A DNA stretch of 64,000 nucleotides from Nocardia elegans NBRC 108235. Lineage in GTDB: Bacteria > Actinomycetota > Actinomycetes > Mycobacteriales > Mycobacteriaceae. The notes under the pieces were generated by a model that worked only from the letters and a program-made list of their open reading frames with translations, was not told the origin of the DNA and did no database searches. Positions 44,754 through 51,967 of this stretch are shown piece by piece (position 1 is the first letter of the stretch; each line of letters opens with the position of its first letter). The stretch lies in NCBI RefSeq assembly GCF_001612845.1, contig NZ_BDBF01000031.1:44223-108222 (forward strand), written 5' to 3'. The position numbers and the translations under genes are program-made.

Positions 44754-46760
44754 ATGGCCCGTCCCGTCGATCCCCGGCTGTGGCGCCACGCCCGTTCGGC
44801 CCGCCGATATCTGATCATCAGCGTGGGACTGTCGCTGGTGATCACGGCGGGCATCGTGGTCGCGGCGCTGATGCTGGCCCGGATCGCGGCGGGCGTGATC
44901 ACCGATCCCGGGCAGCGCACAATCGGCGCGTGGACCGCCGAGCTGGCGATTCTGGCGGCGGCGATCGCGGTGCGGACGGTGGCGAGCTGGTGGCAGTCGC
45001 GGCTGGCGCATCGAGCCGGCGCACAGGTGGTCGCGGAGTTGGAGAATTCCGTCCTGGCCGCGGGAGCCGCCCTGCCGCCGCGGGAGCTGGATCGGCGGCG
45101 AACCGAACTGGCGGTGGTGGTCGGCGACGGACTGGGCGGATTGCGCGCCTATCTCACCGGATATCTGCCCGCGTTGCTGCTCGCGGTTCTGGTACCGCCC
45201 GTCGTGCTGGCCGTGATCGCGGTGCACGATCTCACCGCGGCGATCATCATCCTGGTGACGCTGCCGCTGATCCCGATCTTCATGATCCTGATCGGGCTGA
45301 TGACCCAGGGCCGTGCCGCCGACGCCCTGGCCGCCACCACCCGGCTGTCGGATCAGATGCTCGACCTGTTCGCCGGCATGCCGACGCTGCGGGCGCTCGG
45401 CCGGGAAACCGGTGCGGCCGAGGACGATGCGCCGACCATGCGGCATCGGGTGCGCGAGCTCGGCGAGGCGCTGCACAAGCGGACCATGGCGACCCTGCGG
45501 ATGGCGTTCCTGTCGTCGATGGTGCTGGAGATGCTGGCAACCCTGTGCGTGGCACTGGTCGCCGTGTCGATCGGCATGCGGCTGGTCTTCGGGCATATGG
45601 GCCTGTACGCCGGTCTGCTGGGCCTGATCCTCGCCCCGGAGGTCTATCTGCCGCTGCGTGCGGTGGGGGAGAGATTCCATGCGGCGCAGGACGGAATGGC
45701 CGCTGCCGAACGGGCTTTCGCGATATTGGAGCCGGACCGGACGGAGCGGGACCTGTCCGCGGGCGTCACCGGTGCGCGGGATGTCTCGGTGGAGGCCAAC
45801 GCGCCCACCGAACCTCGGCGAGCAGATGTCCGCAGTGCCCGGCGATCCGGCGAGCCGCCCGCGGCGCGAGTCCCGGCCACGGTCGAACCAGGGACCGCGG
45901 ACATCGAGCTGCGTGACGTGTGGGTGCGCGCGCGGGACGGGTACGCACCCGCCGGATTGTCGGGTGTGCTGCGACCGGGAGCGGTGACCGCCCTCATCGG
46001 ACCCAACGGAAGCGGGAAATCGACTGCCCTGCAAGTGATATTGGGTCTGATGGCGCCGGAGCGGGGTGCGGTTCTGGCGGGTGGGCGTCCGGTCGGCGAA
46101 CTCGACCCGGACGGGTGGTGGTCGCATATCGCCTGGTTGCCGCAGCGTCCGGTGTTGCTGCCCGGCACCTTGCGAGAGAACCTCGAACTCTTCGGTGCGC
46201 AAGCTGGTGACGGCGGGCGCGGTGATAGGGCCCGCCGTGCCGTGGTCGTCGACAATGCTTGTTCGGCAACGGGTTTCGACACAGTACTCAACGAACTTCC
46301 GGACGGGTGGGACACCGTGGTGGGTCCCGGCGGCCTCGGTCTGTCCCTCGGCCAGCGCCAACGCCTGGCATTGGTTCGCGTCCTGGCCGCCGACCGCCCG
46401 ATTCTGCTCTTCGACGAACCCACCGCCCATCTCGACGAACACAGTGAGGCGACGGTTCTCGCCGCCCTGACCGAACGGGCCCGCGCGGGCGCGACGGTCG
46501 TCGTGGTGGCGCATCGCCCCACCGTGCTCGCCATCGCCGATCACATCATCGAAGTACACGCGCGGCCGGACTCGGAACCGGCGGAAGATCATGCCGCGCA
46601 ACGAGAGTCGGCCGGCCTCGAATCGGATGGGTTGGAGCCCGCCGCCCCTGCGGAGGTGGAGGGGGCGGACGAGGTGCGGCGTGGCGATGCGCGCGCATCG
46701 GGCACGCCTGTAGTGCCGATCGCAGTCGGCCGGGCGATGACCAGGGGGTGGACGCCGTGA
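44754..46760 (+). CDS. cydD: Thiol reductant ABC exporter subunit CydD
   Basis: This half-transporter (668 residues) forms a heterodimer with CydC, needed for assembly of cytochrome bd; it moves heme or thiols across the membrane. Six helices precede the ATPase domain with Walker A GPNGSGKSTA near residue 416, signature LSLGQRQRLALVR and Walker B PILLFDEPTAHLD. A poorly conserved linker (about 328-381) separates the two parts, and a 60-residue acidic tail follows the ATPase. The signature reads LSLGQ instead of LSGGQ. Its stop overlaps the cydC start. Confidence 0.92.
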   Translation: MARPVDPRLWRHARSARRYLIISVGLSLVITAGIVVAALMLARIAAGVITDPGQRTIGAWTAELAILAAAIAVRTVASWWQSRLAHRAGAQVVAELENSVLAAGAALPPRELDRRRTELAVVVGDGLGGLRAYLTGYLPALLLAVLVPPVVLAVIAVHDLTAAIIILVTLPLIPIFMILIGLMTQGRAADALAATTRLSDQMLDLFAGMPTLRALGRETGAAEDDAPTMRHRVRELGEALHKRTMATLRMAFLSSMVLEMLATLCVALVAVSIGMRLVFGHMGLYAGLLGLILAPEVYLPLRAVGERFHAAQDGMAAAERAFAILEPDRTERDLSAGVTGARDVSVEANAPTEPRRADVRSARRSGEPPAARVPATVEPGTADIELRDVWVRARDGYAPAGLSGVLRPGAVTALIGPNGSGKSTALQVILGLMAPERGAVLAGGRPVGELDPDGWWSHIAWLPQRPVLLPGTLRENLELFGAQAGDGGRGDRARRAVVVDNACSATGFDTVLNELPDGWDTVVGPGGLGLSLGQRQRLALVRVLAADRPILLFDEPTAHLDEHSEATVLAALTERARAGATVVVVAHRPTVLAIADHIIEVHARPDSEPAEDHAAQRESAGLESDGLEPAAPAEVEGADEVRRGDARASGTPVVPIAVGRAMTRGWTP

Positions 46761-48622
46761 AATCCCTGTGGGCCGAACTGCGTGAGCTGCGGCGAGTTTC
46801 GGAGATCTCGCCGTGGCGCGTGGTCGTATCGATCTGCTGGGGGACCGTCGCGCTCGGCAGTGGGCTGGGGTTGGCTGCGCTGGCGGCGTGGTTGATCGCA
46901 CGGGCATGGCAGATGCCGCCGGTGCTGGACCTGAGCGTCGCGGTGGTCGCCGTCCGGGCGCTGGGCATCTCGCGCGGACTGTTCCGCTATATCGAGCGGT
47001 TGGCGACCCACGACGTCGCGCTGCGCGCCATGACGACCGCCCGCACGGCGGTGTATACGGCATTGGCGCGCACCGATATCCGGTCCCTGCGACGCGTCGG
47101 CCGGACCGAGGGCGACGTCACCGGTTCGGTGGAACGCGGCGCCGGCAACGCTCTCGGCGGTGCCGGTTCGTCACCCGAGTCGTCACGGTCGGGATTCGCC
47201 GGCCCGCGCGACGCCGGTCGAGCCGAACAGCGTCGGTCTACCGGCCTGCGTCGGCCGGAAGTCGGTCGGTCGGACTCGGGCAGCGGCGCCGAGCGGGAGA
47301 CCGCGCTGCTGCGCCGGGGCGATCTGCTCACCCGGATCGGCGCGGATATCGATGACCTGGGCGCCGTGATCGTGCGCGCGGTCGTCCCCATCGCGGTCGC
47401 GATCCTGCTCTCCCTCGCCGCCGTAGCCCTGCTCGCCACCATTTCCGTGCCTGCCGGGGTGATTCTGGTCGTGGCTCTGCTGGTCTCCGGGGGGTTCGCG
47501 CCCTGGCTGTCCGCGCGCGCGGCGCGCGATGCCGAACTGGCGGTGCAATCCGATCGTGCCGAATTCCGGGCCGCGGCCGTGACGGTGCTCGATCACGCTC
47601 CCGAACTGCGGGTCGCCGGTCGGCTCGACACGGCGATGACGGCCGCCGCGACGGCCGCCGAGCGCGCGGTGCGTGCCGAGGACCGGGCGGCCTCGCGCAG
47701 CGCGTGGGCGGCCGCGGCGACTCCGCTGTCGATCGGTGCCAGCGTTCTGGGCGCCCTGCTGATCGGAATCATGTTGTACGGCAACGGCTTCGGCGCGCCG
47801 GCCGAGCCGTTGCAGCCCGCACCGGCCGGTGGGATCAGCCCGATGGCCTTCGCGATCCTGGTGCTGCTGCCGTTGTCGGCGTTCGAGGCCGTGGGGGTGC
47901 TGCCCGCGGCGGCGCAGGCCCTCACCAAGGGTCGCGCCGCCCTGCGCCGCATCCGTGCCCTCGACCCGGTCGAGCCGCCGTCGCTGGCCGGCGATCCGGA
48001 CAACCGTGTCGTGCCGGCCGACAGCGGCGACCTGCGTGCCCGCCTGATTCACGCGTTGCCCGACCTTCCGCCGGGCCGCCGGATCGCGGTGGTGGGCCCG
48101 AGCGGGGCGGGTAAGACCACGCTGCTGATGAGCTGGGCCGGACTGTTCGGCACCCCGCGCCCCGGCCGCACCTTCTTCGCCGAGGACGCCCACGTATTCG
48201 GCACCTCGGTCGTGGAGAACCTCCGGGTGGCCCGCGGCGACGTGACCGATGCGGAGGCCGAAAGCGCCCTGCGCGCGGTCGGTTCCGGGCCGTGGCTCGA
48301 TACTCTGCCGGAGGGGCTGGAAACGGATCTGGTCGGCGGCGCGGCCGCACTCTCGGGCGGGCAACGCCGGCGTCTGCTGCTGGCGCGCGCTCTCGTCGCC
48401 CCCGCCGACACCCTGCTCCTGGACGAACCCACCGAACATATGGAGGCGGCGGCGGGCGCCGAACTGCTGCGCGCGCTGCTCGACGAAACCAGCGGTCTCG
48501 TCGACCCGGACCGCACGGTGGTCACCGTGACCCACCAGCTGCCCGCCGATCACCGCGCCGACACCGTGGTCACGGTCGCACCCGGCGGCGAGATATCGAT
48601 CACTCGCCGCGTCGCCGTCTGA
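46757..48622 (+). CDS. cydC: Thiol reductant ABC exporter subunit CydC
   Basis: This is the CydD partner, 621 residues from the GTG at 46757 that overlaps the cydD stop as GTGA and has GGGGG nine bases upstream; a GTG at 46748 is also in frame. Walker A is GPSGAGKTTLL near residue 449, signature LSGGQRRRLLLAR, Walker B TLLLDEPTEHME. Oddity: the loop between the second and third helices (about residues 115-187) contains a long Gly/Ser/Arg/Glu-rich insertion before GDLLTRIGADIDDL, where usual CydC proteins have a short loop. Confidence 0.92.
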   Translation: MKSLWAELRELRRVSEISPWRVVVSICWGTVALGSGLGLAALAAWLIARAWQMPPVLDLSVAVVAVRALGISRGLFRYIERLATHDVALRAMTTARTAVYTALARTDIRSLRRVGRTEGDVTGSVERGAGNALGGAGSSPESSRSGFAGPRDAGRAEQRRSTGLRRPEVGRSDSGSGAERETALLRRGDLLTRIGADIDDLGAVIVRAVVPIAVAILLSLAAVALLATISVPAGVILVVALLVSGGFAPWLSARAARDAELAVQSDRAEFRAAAVTVLDHAPELRVAGRLDTAMTAAATAAERAVRAEDRAASRSAWAAAATPLSIGASVLGALLIGIMLYGNGFGAPAEPLQPAPAGGISPMAFAILVLLPLSAFEAVGVLPAAAQALTKGRAALRRIRALDPVEPPSLAGDPDNRVVPADSGDLRARLIHALPDLPPGRRIAVVGPSGAGKTTLLMSWAGLFGTPRPGRTFFAEDAHVFGTSVVENLRVARGDVTDAEAESALRAVGSGPWLDTLPEGLETDLVGGAAALSGGQRRRLLLARALVAPADTLLLDEPTEHMEAAAGAELLRALLDETSGLVDPDRTVVTVTHQLPADHRADTVVTVAPGGEISITRRVAV

Positions 48623-48672
48623 TCCGGCGAAAACCCAGGTCGGCACCGGAATTCGGCTCTGCGAAAAATCCG

Positions 48673-48702
48673 TTGCAGCTCCTCGGCCGCGGCCGGTAGT
48701 TT
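48673..48702 (+). promoter_or_regulatory. Promoter of the candidate small RNA / 12-codon ORF
   Basis: TTGCAG (48673-48678), an 18-base spacer and TAGTTT (48697-48702) make a good sigma-70-type promoter. The start point is expected near 48709. It lies 50 bp after the cydC stop. Confidence 0.55.
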
Positions 48703-48708
48703 CGTCTG

Positions 48709-48945
48709 TACACGGGAAAGGAGGTGGTTCGAAGAATGGATATTCAGAGGACGCGTGAGGTGGCTGCCGGTTGAGCGCCACAGCCGCGGTCCCCGTACCG
48801 CGGCCCGCTGCAGTGGATTCGGTCCCCGCGCGAGCGCTGAACTAATCCAAGGCAGTCACCCGGCCCCCGAGCCCCCGGTTTGTCCGACCGGGACCGCGAG
48901 AGATCAGATCTCCGCGGTAAGGCTCGGGGGCCGTGCTCTTTCCGC
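48709..48945 (+). ncRNA. Candidate structured RNA with embedded short ORF
   Basis: The transcript predicted from the promoter at 48673-48702 would be about 235 bases. After the 12-codon ORF comes a hairpin CCGCGGT / ACCGCGG (about 48784-48805). Further on, a perfect 12-bp stem GGCCCCCGAGCC (48862-48873) pairs with GGCTCGGGGGCC (48921-48932) and encloses two more hairpins, CCCGGT / ACCGGG and ACCGCG / CGCGGT. That makes a three-way junction. GTGCTCTTT follows and could serve as a weak terminator tail. I do not recognise the family; it might be a regulatory RNA, a dual-function RNA, or a leader whose gene is missing. Confidence 0.55.
48736..48774 (+). CDS. 12-residue peptide ORF with very strong ribosome binding site
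   Basis: The ORF reads MDIQRTREVAAG and stops. Upstream, AAAGGAGGTG (48717-48726) is as close to a perfect anti-16S match as can be seen, ten bases before the ATG. The coding part contains a second GTGAGGTGGCTG stretch resembling the ribosome binding site. It is too short to be an enzyme; it may be a regulatory or leader peptide whose translation controls the structured RNA downstream. Confidence 0.5.
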   Translation: MDIQRTREVAAG

Positions 48946-48978
48946 CTGAGATCAGGGCCGACGTTGCCCGGGCTCGGC

Positions 48979-49698
48979 TCAGCCGATGTAGCGCTGGAGG
49001 CGGGCGGAGAGGCGGGGTTTCAGGGCGCCGTCGGCTTCCACACGTTCCTCGACGTAGCCGAGGTCGCCGCCTTCGACGATGCCGTAGAGGCGTTTGGCGC
49101 CGCCGACCACCGCGCCGGACTGGCTGCGGATCACGACGTCGGTGGCCAGTTCCCAGGACGACTGGGTGAGGGCCTGGCCGTAGAAGAGTTCGACGATGCC
49201 GGAACTGTGGGTCAGCAGGAGTTCGATGACCTCGTCGTCGCCGTCGATGCCGACCCGCCAGAAGCCGCTCTCGCGCAGATCGGGGCCGGAATAGTTGCCT
49301 TCGGCGTCGATGACCCAGGAACGAGAATCCCAGGACAGATAGTCGCCACCGTCGTGGGAGACGATGATCTGCTGGCCGAAGTGGTAGTCGCCGCCGCGCT
49401 CGGGATCGTTGCCCTCGCCCTCACCGCGCCAGACGCCCACCAGCGGCAGCAGCGCGAGCATGGAGGCACTCAGATCGGGACCCAGCCGCAGATTCGCGGT
49501 GTCCTCGGGCAGCGGCAGACCCGGCAGCTGCGGAATGTTGCGGCCGCCGGTGGATTTGGCGCGCTCGGCAGCCTCGGCTACCGCCTCGTCGCCACTGCGG
49601 CGAGCCGCGTCATCGCTCTCGCGCCCCTCGGCATGCGCCTGTGAGGCGTGACCGTTGGTCGCTGCGTTTTCGACGTTCTCGCTCGCCGAATCGGTCAC
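48979..49698 (-). CDS. Nitrobindin-like beta-barrel protein (Rv0813c-like)
   Basis: This 239-residue protein has an acidic, disordered N-terminus of about 65 residues followed by a ten-stranded barrel of the FABP-like/nitrobindin family: GVWRGEGEGNDPERGGDYHFGQQI and YLSWDSRSWVID are typical. In heme-binding nitrobindins a His near the C-terminus ligates iron; here that region reads EADGALKPRLSARLQ with no His, as I recall for Rv0813c, so it may bind a lipid or other ligand instead of heme. Its GTG overlaps the stop of the upstream 31-codon ORF. Confidence 0.85.
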   Translation of the reverse strand: MTDSASENVENAATNGHASQAHAEGRESDDAARRSGDEAVAEAAERAKSTGGRNIPQLPGLPLPEDTANLRLGPDLSASMLALLPLVGVWRGEGEGNDPERGGDYHFGQQIIVSHDGGDYLSWDSRSWVIDAEGNYSGPDLRESGFWRVGIDGDDEVIELLLTHSSGIVELFYGQALTQSSWELATDVVIRSQSGAVVGGAKRLYGIVEGGDLGYVEERVEADGALKPRLSARLQRYIG

Positions 49699-49790
49699 GA
49701 CTCGGTGAAGAGCCGGTAGAGGACGTACAGCCCGAACCAGGCGATCAGCACGGAGCAGATGACCAGCAGAATCTCGAAGGTTAAGACCAC
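49695..49790 (-). CDS. 31-residue single-helix membrane peptide
   Basis: A GTG-initiated ORF encodes a short hydrophobic protein containing LLVICSVLIAWFGLYVLYRL, a single membrane helix, ending LFTES. Its TGA overlaps the GTG of the nitrobindin-like gene as GTGA, a standard coupling. On the minus strand TAAACT (49798-49803) lies seven bases before the GTG, so it appears to be the first cistron of a leaderless message. The function is unknown; it could anchor or regulate the barrel protein. Confidence 0.65.
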   Translation of the reverse strand: MVLTFEILLVICSVLIAWFGLYVLYRLFTES

Positions 49791-49824
49791 ATATCGGAGT
49801 TTAACGACCCGCTCGGCGAAGACG

Positions 49825-49859
49825 AAAACGGCCCCGGGAAAACGAATCCCGGGGCCGTT
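49825..49859 (-). terminator. Terminator of the cysA2-sseC operon
   Basis: A perfect 13-bp stem AACGGCCCCGGGA / TCCCGGGGCCGTT with a seven-base loop lies 54 bp after the sseC stop. On the minus strand it is followed by TTCGTC after the terminal TT of the stem, giving a usable U-rich tail. Confidence 0.75.
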
Positions 49860-49912
49860 CGCGTGCGATGAGCGCAGTTTTCGGCGCGTGCCGTCGACGC
49901 TCGGCGTCGGTA

Positions 49913-50218
49913 TTACTTGGCGACGCTCACGTCGATGTTGTGGACGCCCGCCCCTTCGGGGCTGACCTTGGCCGATCCGTTGCCGGCCGACGACAGGGCC
50001 CGGATGGTCCAGGTGCCGGGCGCGGCGAAGAAGCGGAAATCACCGGTGCCGGAGGCCACGACCTCGGCGGTGAACTCGTCGCTCGAGTCCAGCAGGCGGA
50101 CGAAGGCGCCGCCTACCGGGTTACCGTCCGCATCGAGGACGCGTCCGGTGAGGACGGTCTCCTTCTCGGTGTCGACGTTGGCCGGAAGGGCCTGACCCTG
50201 GGTAGGTGCTGCACACAT
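49913..50218 (-). CDS. sseC: DUF1416 protein SseC
   Basis: This 101-residue protein is a single Ig-like/carboxypeptidase-regulatory fold: TVLTGRVLDADGNPVGGAFVRLLDSSDEFTAEV and FRFFAAPGTWTIRAL. It is the SseC/DUF1416 family, always found after cysA2-type thiosulfate sulfurtransferase genes in mycobacteria. It is presumed to work with the sulfurtransferase, but its biochemical role is not established. It starts six bases after the cysA2 stop and is the last gene of the operon. Confidence 0.9.
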   Translation of the reverse strand: MCAAPTQGQALPANVDTEKETVLTGRVLDADGNPVGGAFVRLLDSSDEFTAEVVASGTGDFRFFAAPGTWTIRALSSAGNGSAKVSPEGAGVHNIDVSVAK

Positions 50219-50224
50219 ATCTAT

Positions 50225-51058
50225 TTACGCTCCCAACTCGATCGGTGCACCGACGAGGGAGCCGTATTCGGTCCAGCTCCCGTCGTAGTTCTTGACGTTC
50301 TTGTGGCCCAGCAGCTCCTGCAGCACGAACCAGGTGTGCGACGAGCGCTCACCGATGCGGCAGTAGGCGATGGTCTCCTTCTCGCCGTCGAGGCCCGCTT
50401 CCTTGTAGATGGAAGCCAGTTCCTCGTCGGACTTGAAAGTGCCGTCCTCGTTCGCGGCCTTGCTCCACGGCACGTTGATGGCGCCGGGGATGTGGCCGGG
50501 ACGCTGGCTCTGCTCCTGCGGCAGGTGCGCGGGAGCGAGAATCTTGCCGGAGAACTCGTCGGGCGAACGCACGTCGACGAGGTTCTTGACGCCGATGGCC
50601 TGGATGGCGTCGTCGCGGAAGGCGCGGATCGACAGGTCCTGCTCGGAGGCCTTGTAGGTGGTCGCCGGACGGGTCACCGCATCGGTCGACAGCGGGCGGG
50701 CGTCGAGCTCCCACTTCTTGCGGCCGCCGTCGAGCAGCTTCACGTTCTGGTGGCCGTAGAGCTTGAAGTACCAGTACGCGTAGGCCGCGAACCAGTTGTT
50801 GTTGCCACCGTAGAGAACGACGGTGTCGTCGTTGCCGATACCGCGGGCCGACAGCAGATCCGAGAACTGCTCCCGGTTGACGAAGTCACGCCGAACCGGA
50901 TCCTGCAGATCCTTCTTCCAGTCGATCTTGACGGCACCCTCGATGTGGCCCGTGTCGTAGGCGGAGGTGTCCTCGTCGACCTCGACGATCACGACGCCGG
51001 GGGTGTTGAGGTTCTCTTCGACCCAGTCTGCGGAGACCAGGACATCGGAGCGAGCCAT
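50225..51058 (-). CDS. cysA2: Thiosulfate sulfurtransferase (rhodanese)
   Basis: This two-domain rhodanese of 277 residues is nearly superimposable on M. tuberculosis CysA2 from memory: DVLVSADWVEENLN, GNDDTVVLYGGNNNWFAAYAYWYFKLYGH, then the active-site loop AYCRIGERSSHTW with catalytic Cys in the C-terminal domain. It moves sulfane sulfur from thiosulfate to acceptors such as cyanide or protein thiols. It is preceded by a DUF4395 gene, followed by sseC, and likely controlled by the polycysteine leader upstream. Confidence 0.95.
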   Translation of the reverse strand: MARSDVLVSADWVEENLNTPGVVIVEVDEDTSAYDTGHIEGAVKIDWKKDLQDPVRRDFVNREQFSDLLSARGIGNDDTVVLYGGNNNWFAAYAYWYFKLYGHQNVKLLDGGRKKWELDARPLSTDAVTRPATTYKASEQDLSIRAFRDDAIQAIGVKNLVDVRSPDEFSGKILAPAHLPQEQSQRPGHIPGAINVPWSKAANEDGTFKSDEELASIYKEAGLDGEKETIAYCRIGERSSHTWFVLQELLGHKNVKNYDGSWTEYGSLVGAPIELGA

Positions 51059-51122
51059 GTTGTTCCTTTCGATGTGACTTGCCGGGGTATGTGGAGAGAT
51101 GAGTTGTGGTTCGTGGGGGCGG

Positions 51123-51608
51123 TCAGTTCGCCGAGTTGCTCGTCGTGACCGGGGTGCGCGCGCCGAGCCGCTGGGTCAGCGGATAGATCTTGCAGCCCAA
51201 GCAGATTCCGAACGCCGCGTTGAGGAACGCCGCGAACAGTGCGAAGGCGGTGAAGATCGCGCCCACCACGCCGGCCCCGGCCGCGAAGCCGATGAAACCG
51301 ACGATCGCGAAGACGAAACCGACCAGCTGTGCGAACCGCAGCGGCGGCACCGGCTCGGTTTCGGTCGCCGGGCCGATGCGGGGCGCGACGAAGGTGGCGA
51401 AGACCCAGCCGTAGGGGCTGCGCCGCGGACCGTACAGCGCGCCGAGGGCGAACACGATCGCTTGCAGGGCGATCAGCACCGCGGCGGCGGCGGTCGAGAA
51501 GGCGGAGACGATCAGGACCAGCACGAGGACACCGGTGGTGATCCACGCCGCGAACCGCGGTCCGCGGACGTCCACCTGACCGGTGGGTGAGTTGGTGTTC
51601 TGAGGCAC
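51123..51608 (-). CDS. DUF4395 membrane protein
   Basis: This 161-residue membrane protein has four helices and the DUF4395 pattern DVRGPRFAAWITTGVLVLVL, LYGPRRSPYGWVFATFVAPRIGP and a C-terminal GICLGCKIYPLTQRLG. The CxxC in the last segment could carry or transfer sulfur. Family members occur with rhodaneses and thioredoxins, so a role in sulfur import or thiol exchange is reasonable. GGAG lies upstream of the GTG start. It is the first full-length gene after the leader peptide. Confidence 0.82.
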   Translation of the reverse strand: MPQNTNSPTGQVDVRGPRFAAWITTGVLVLVLIVSAFSTAAAAVLIALQAIVFALGALYGPRRSPYGWVFATFVAPRIGPATETEPVPPLRFAQLVGFVFAIVGFIGFAAGAGVVGAIFTAFALFAAFLNAAFGICLGCKIYPLTQRLGARTPVTTSNSAN

Positions 51609-51752
51609 GGGAACTCCTGCGCTGAAGAAGGCTTATCTGGCTTATCCGGTTGCGGGTTATCCGTCAGATAGGTCGGATCACCGGGGGATCGACGAGATCT
51701 CACACGCGGTGGAGAAACCGGTCGGCGGCAGGGGATACGAAAGGCCGACCGG
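51609..51752 (-). promoter_or_regulatory. Attenuator leader region between polycysteine ORF and DUF4395 gene
   Basis: These 144 bases separate the leader peptide stop from the DUF4395 start. They contain partly complementary segments, for example GTCGATCC with GTGATCCGAC and repeated GCCGACCGG / GACCGGTT. An alternative fold that exposes or hides the ribosome binding site AGGAG (about ten bases before the GTG) is plausible but cannot be computed here. Confidence 0.45.
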
Positions 51753-51839
51753 CTACATGCACAGGCAGCAACAACCGCCGAGGCGGCACAGATCGACTGT
51801 GCGGCGTCGGGTGAGCATCAGCTCTCGGCGGGTTTGCAC
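51753..51839 (-). CDS. Polycysteine leader peptide (cysteine-responsive attenuator)
   Basis: This 28-residue ORF contains TRRRTVDLCRLGG followed by CCCLCM and a stop. This matches the actinobacterial Cys-rich leader peptides found before sulfur genes, including mycobacterial ones shown to act as cysteine-responsive attenuators. The GTG at 51839 follows TAAGCT by seven bases on the minus strand, so it is leaderless, as in mycobacteria. When cysteine is short, ribosomes should stall at the Cys run and alter folding of the 144-base region before the DUF4395-cysA2-sseC genes. An internal ATG at 51818 is a less likely start. Confidence 0.85.
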   Translation of the reverse strand: MQTRRELMLTRRRTVDLCRLGGCCCLCM

Positions 51840-51967
51840 GCCAAGCAGCTTACCCGGTTTCGGGAGGGAATTGGACCCGGGGTACGAAACTCGGGCGGGC
51901 GCCGGGCGCACAGACGGCGCGGGAGGCGGTTCGAGCAACGGCCGAAAAGCCCGTGTGAGCAGGAAGT

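Noticed and set aside
44688..47063. 791-codon minus-strand open frame over cydD
   Set aside because: Antisense to cydD with Gln/Arg/His-rich shadow composition.
48755..48949. 64-codon frame overlapping the RNA candidate
   Set aside because: It has no ribosome binding site of its own and crosses all the paired stems; the 12-codon ORF in another frame has the strong site.
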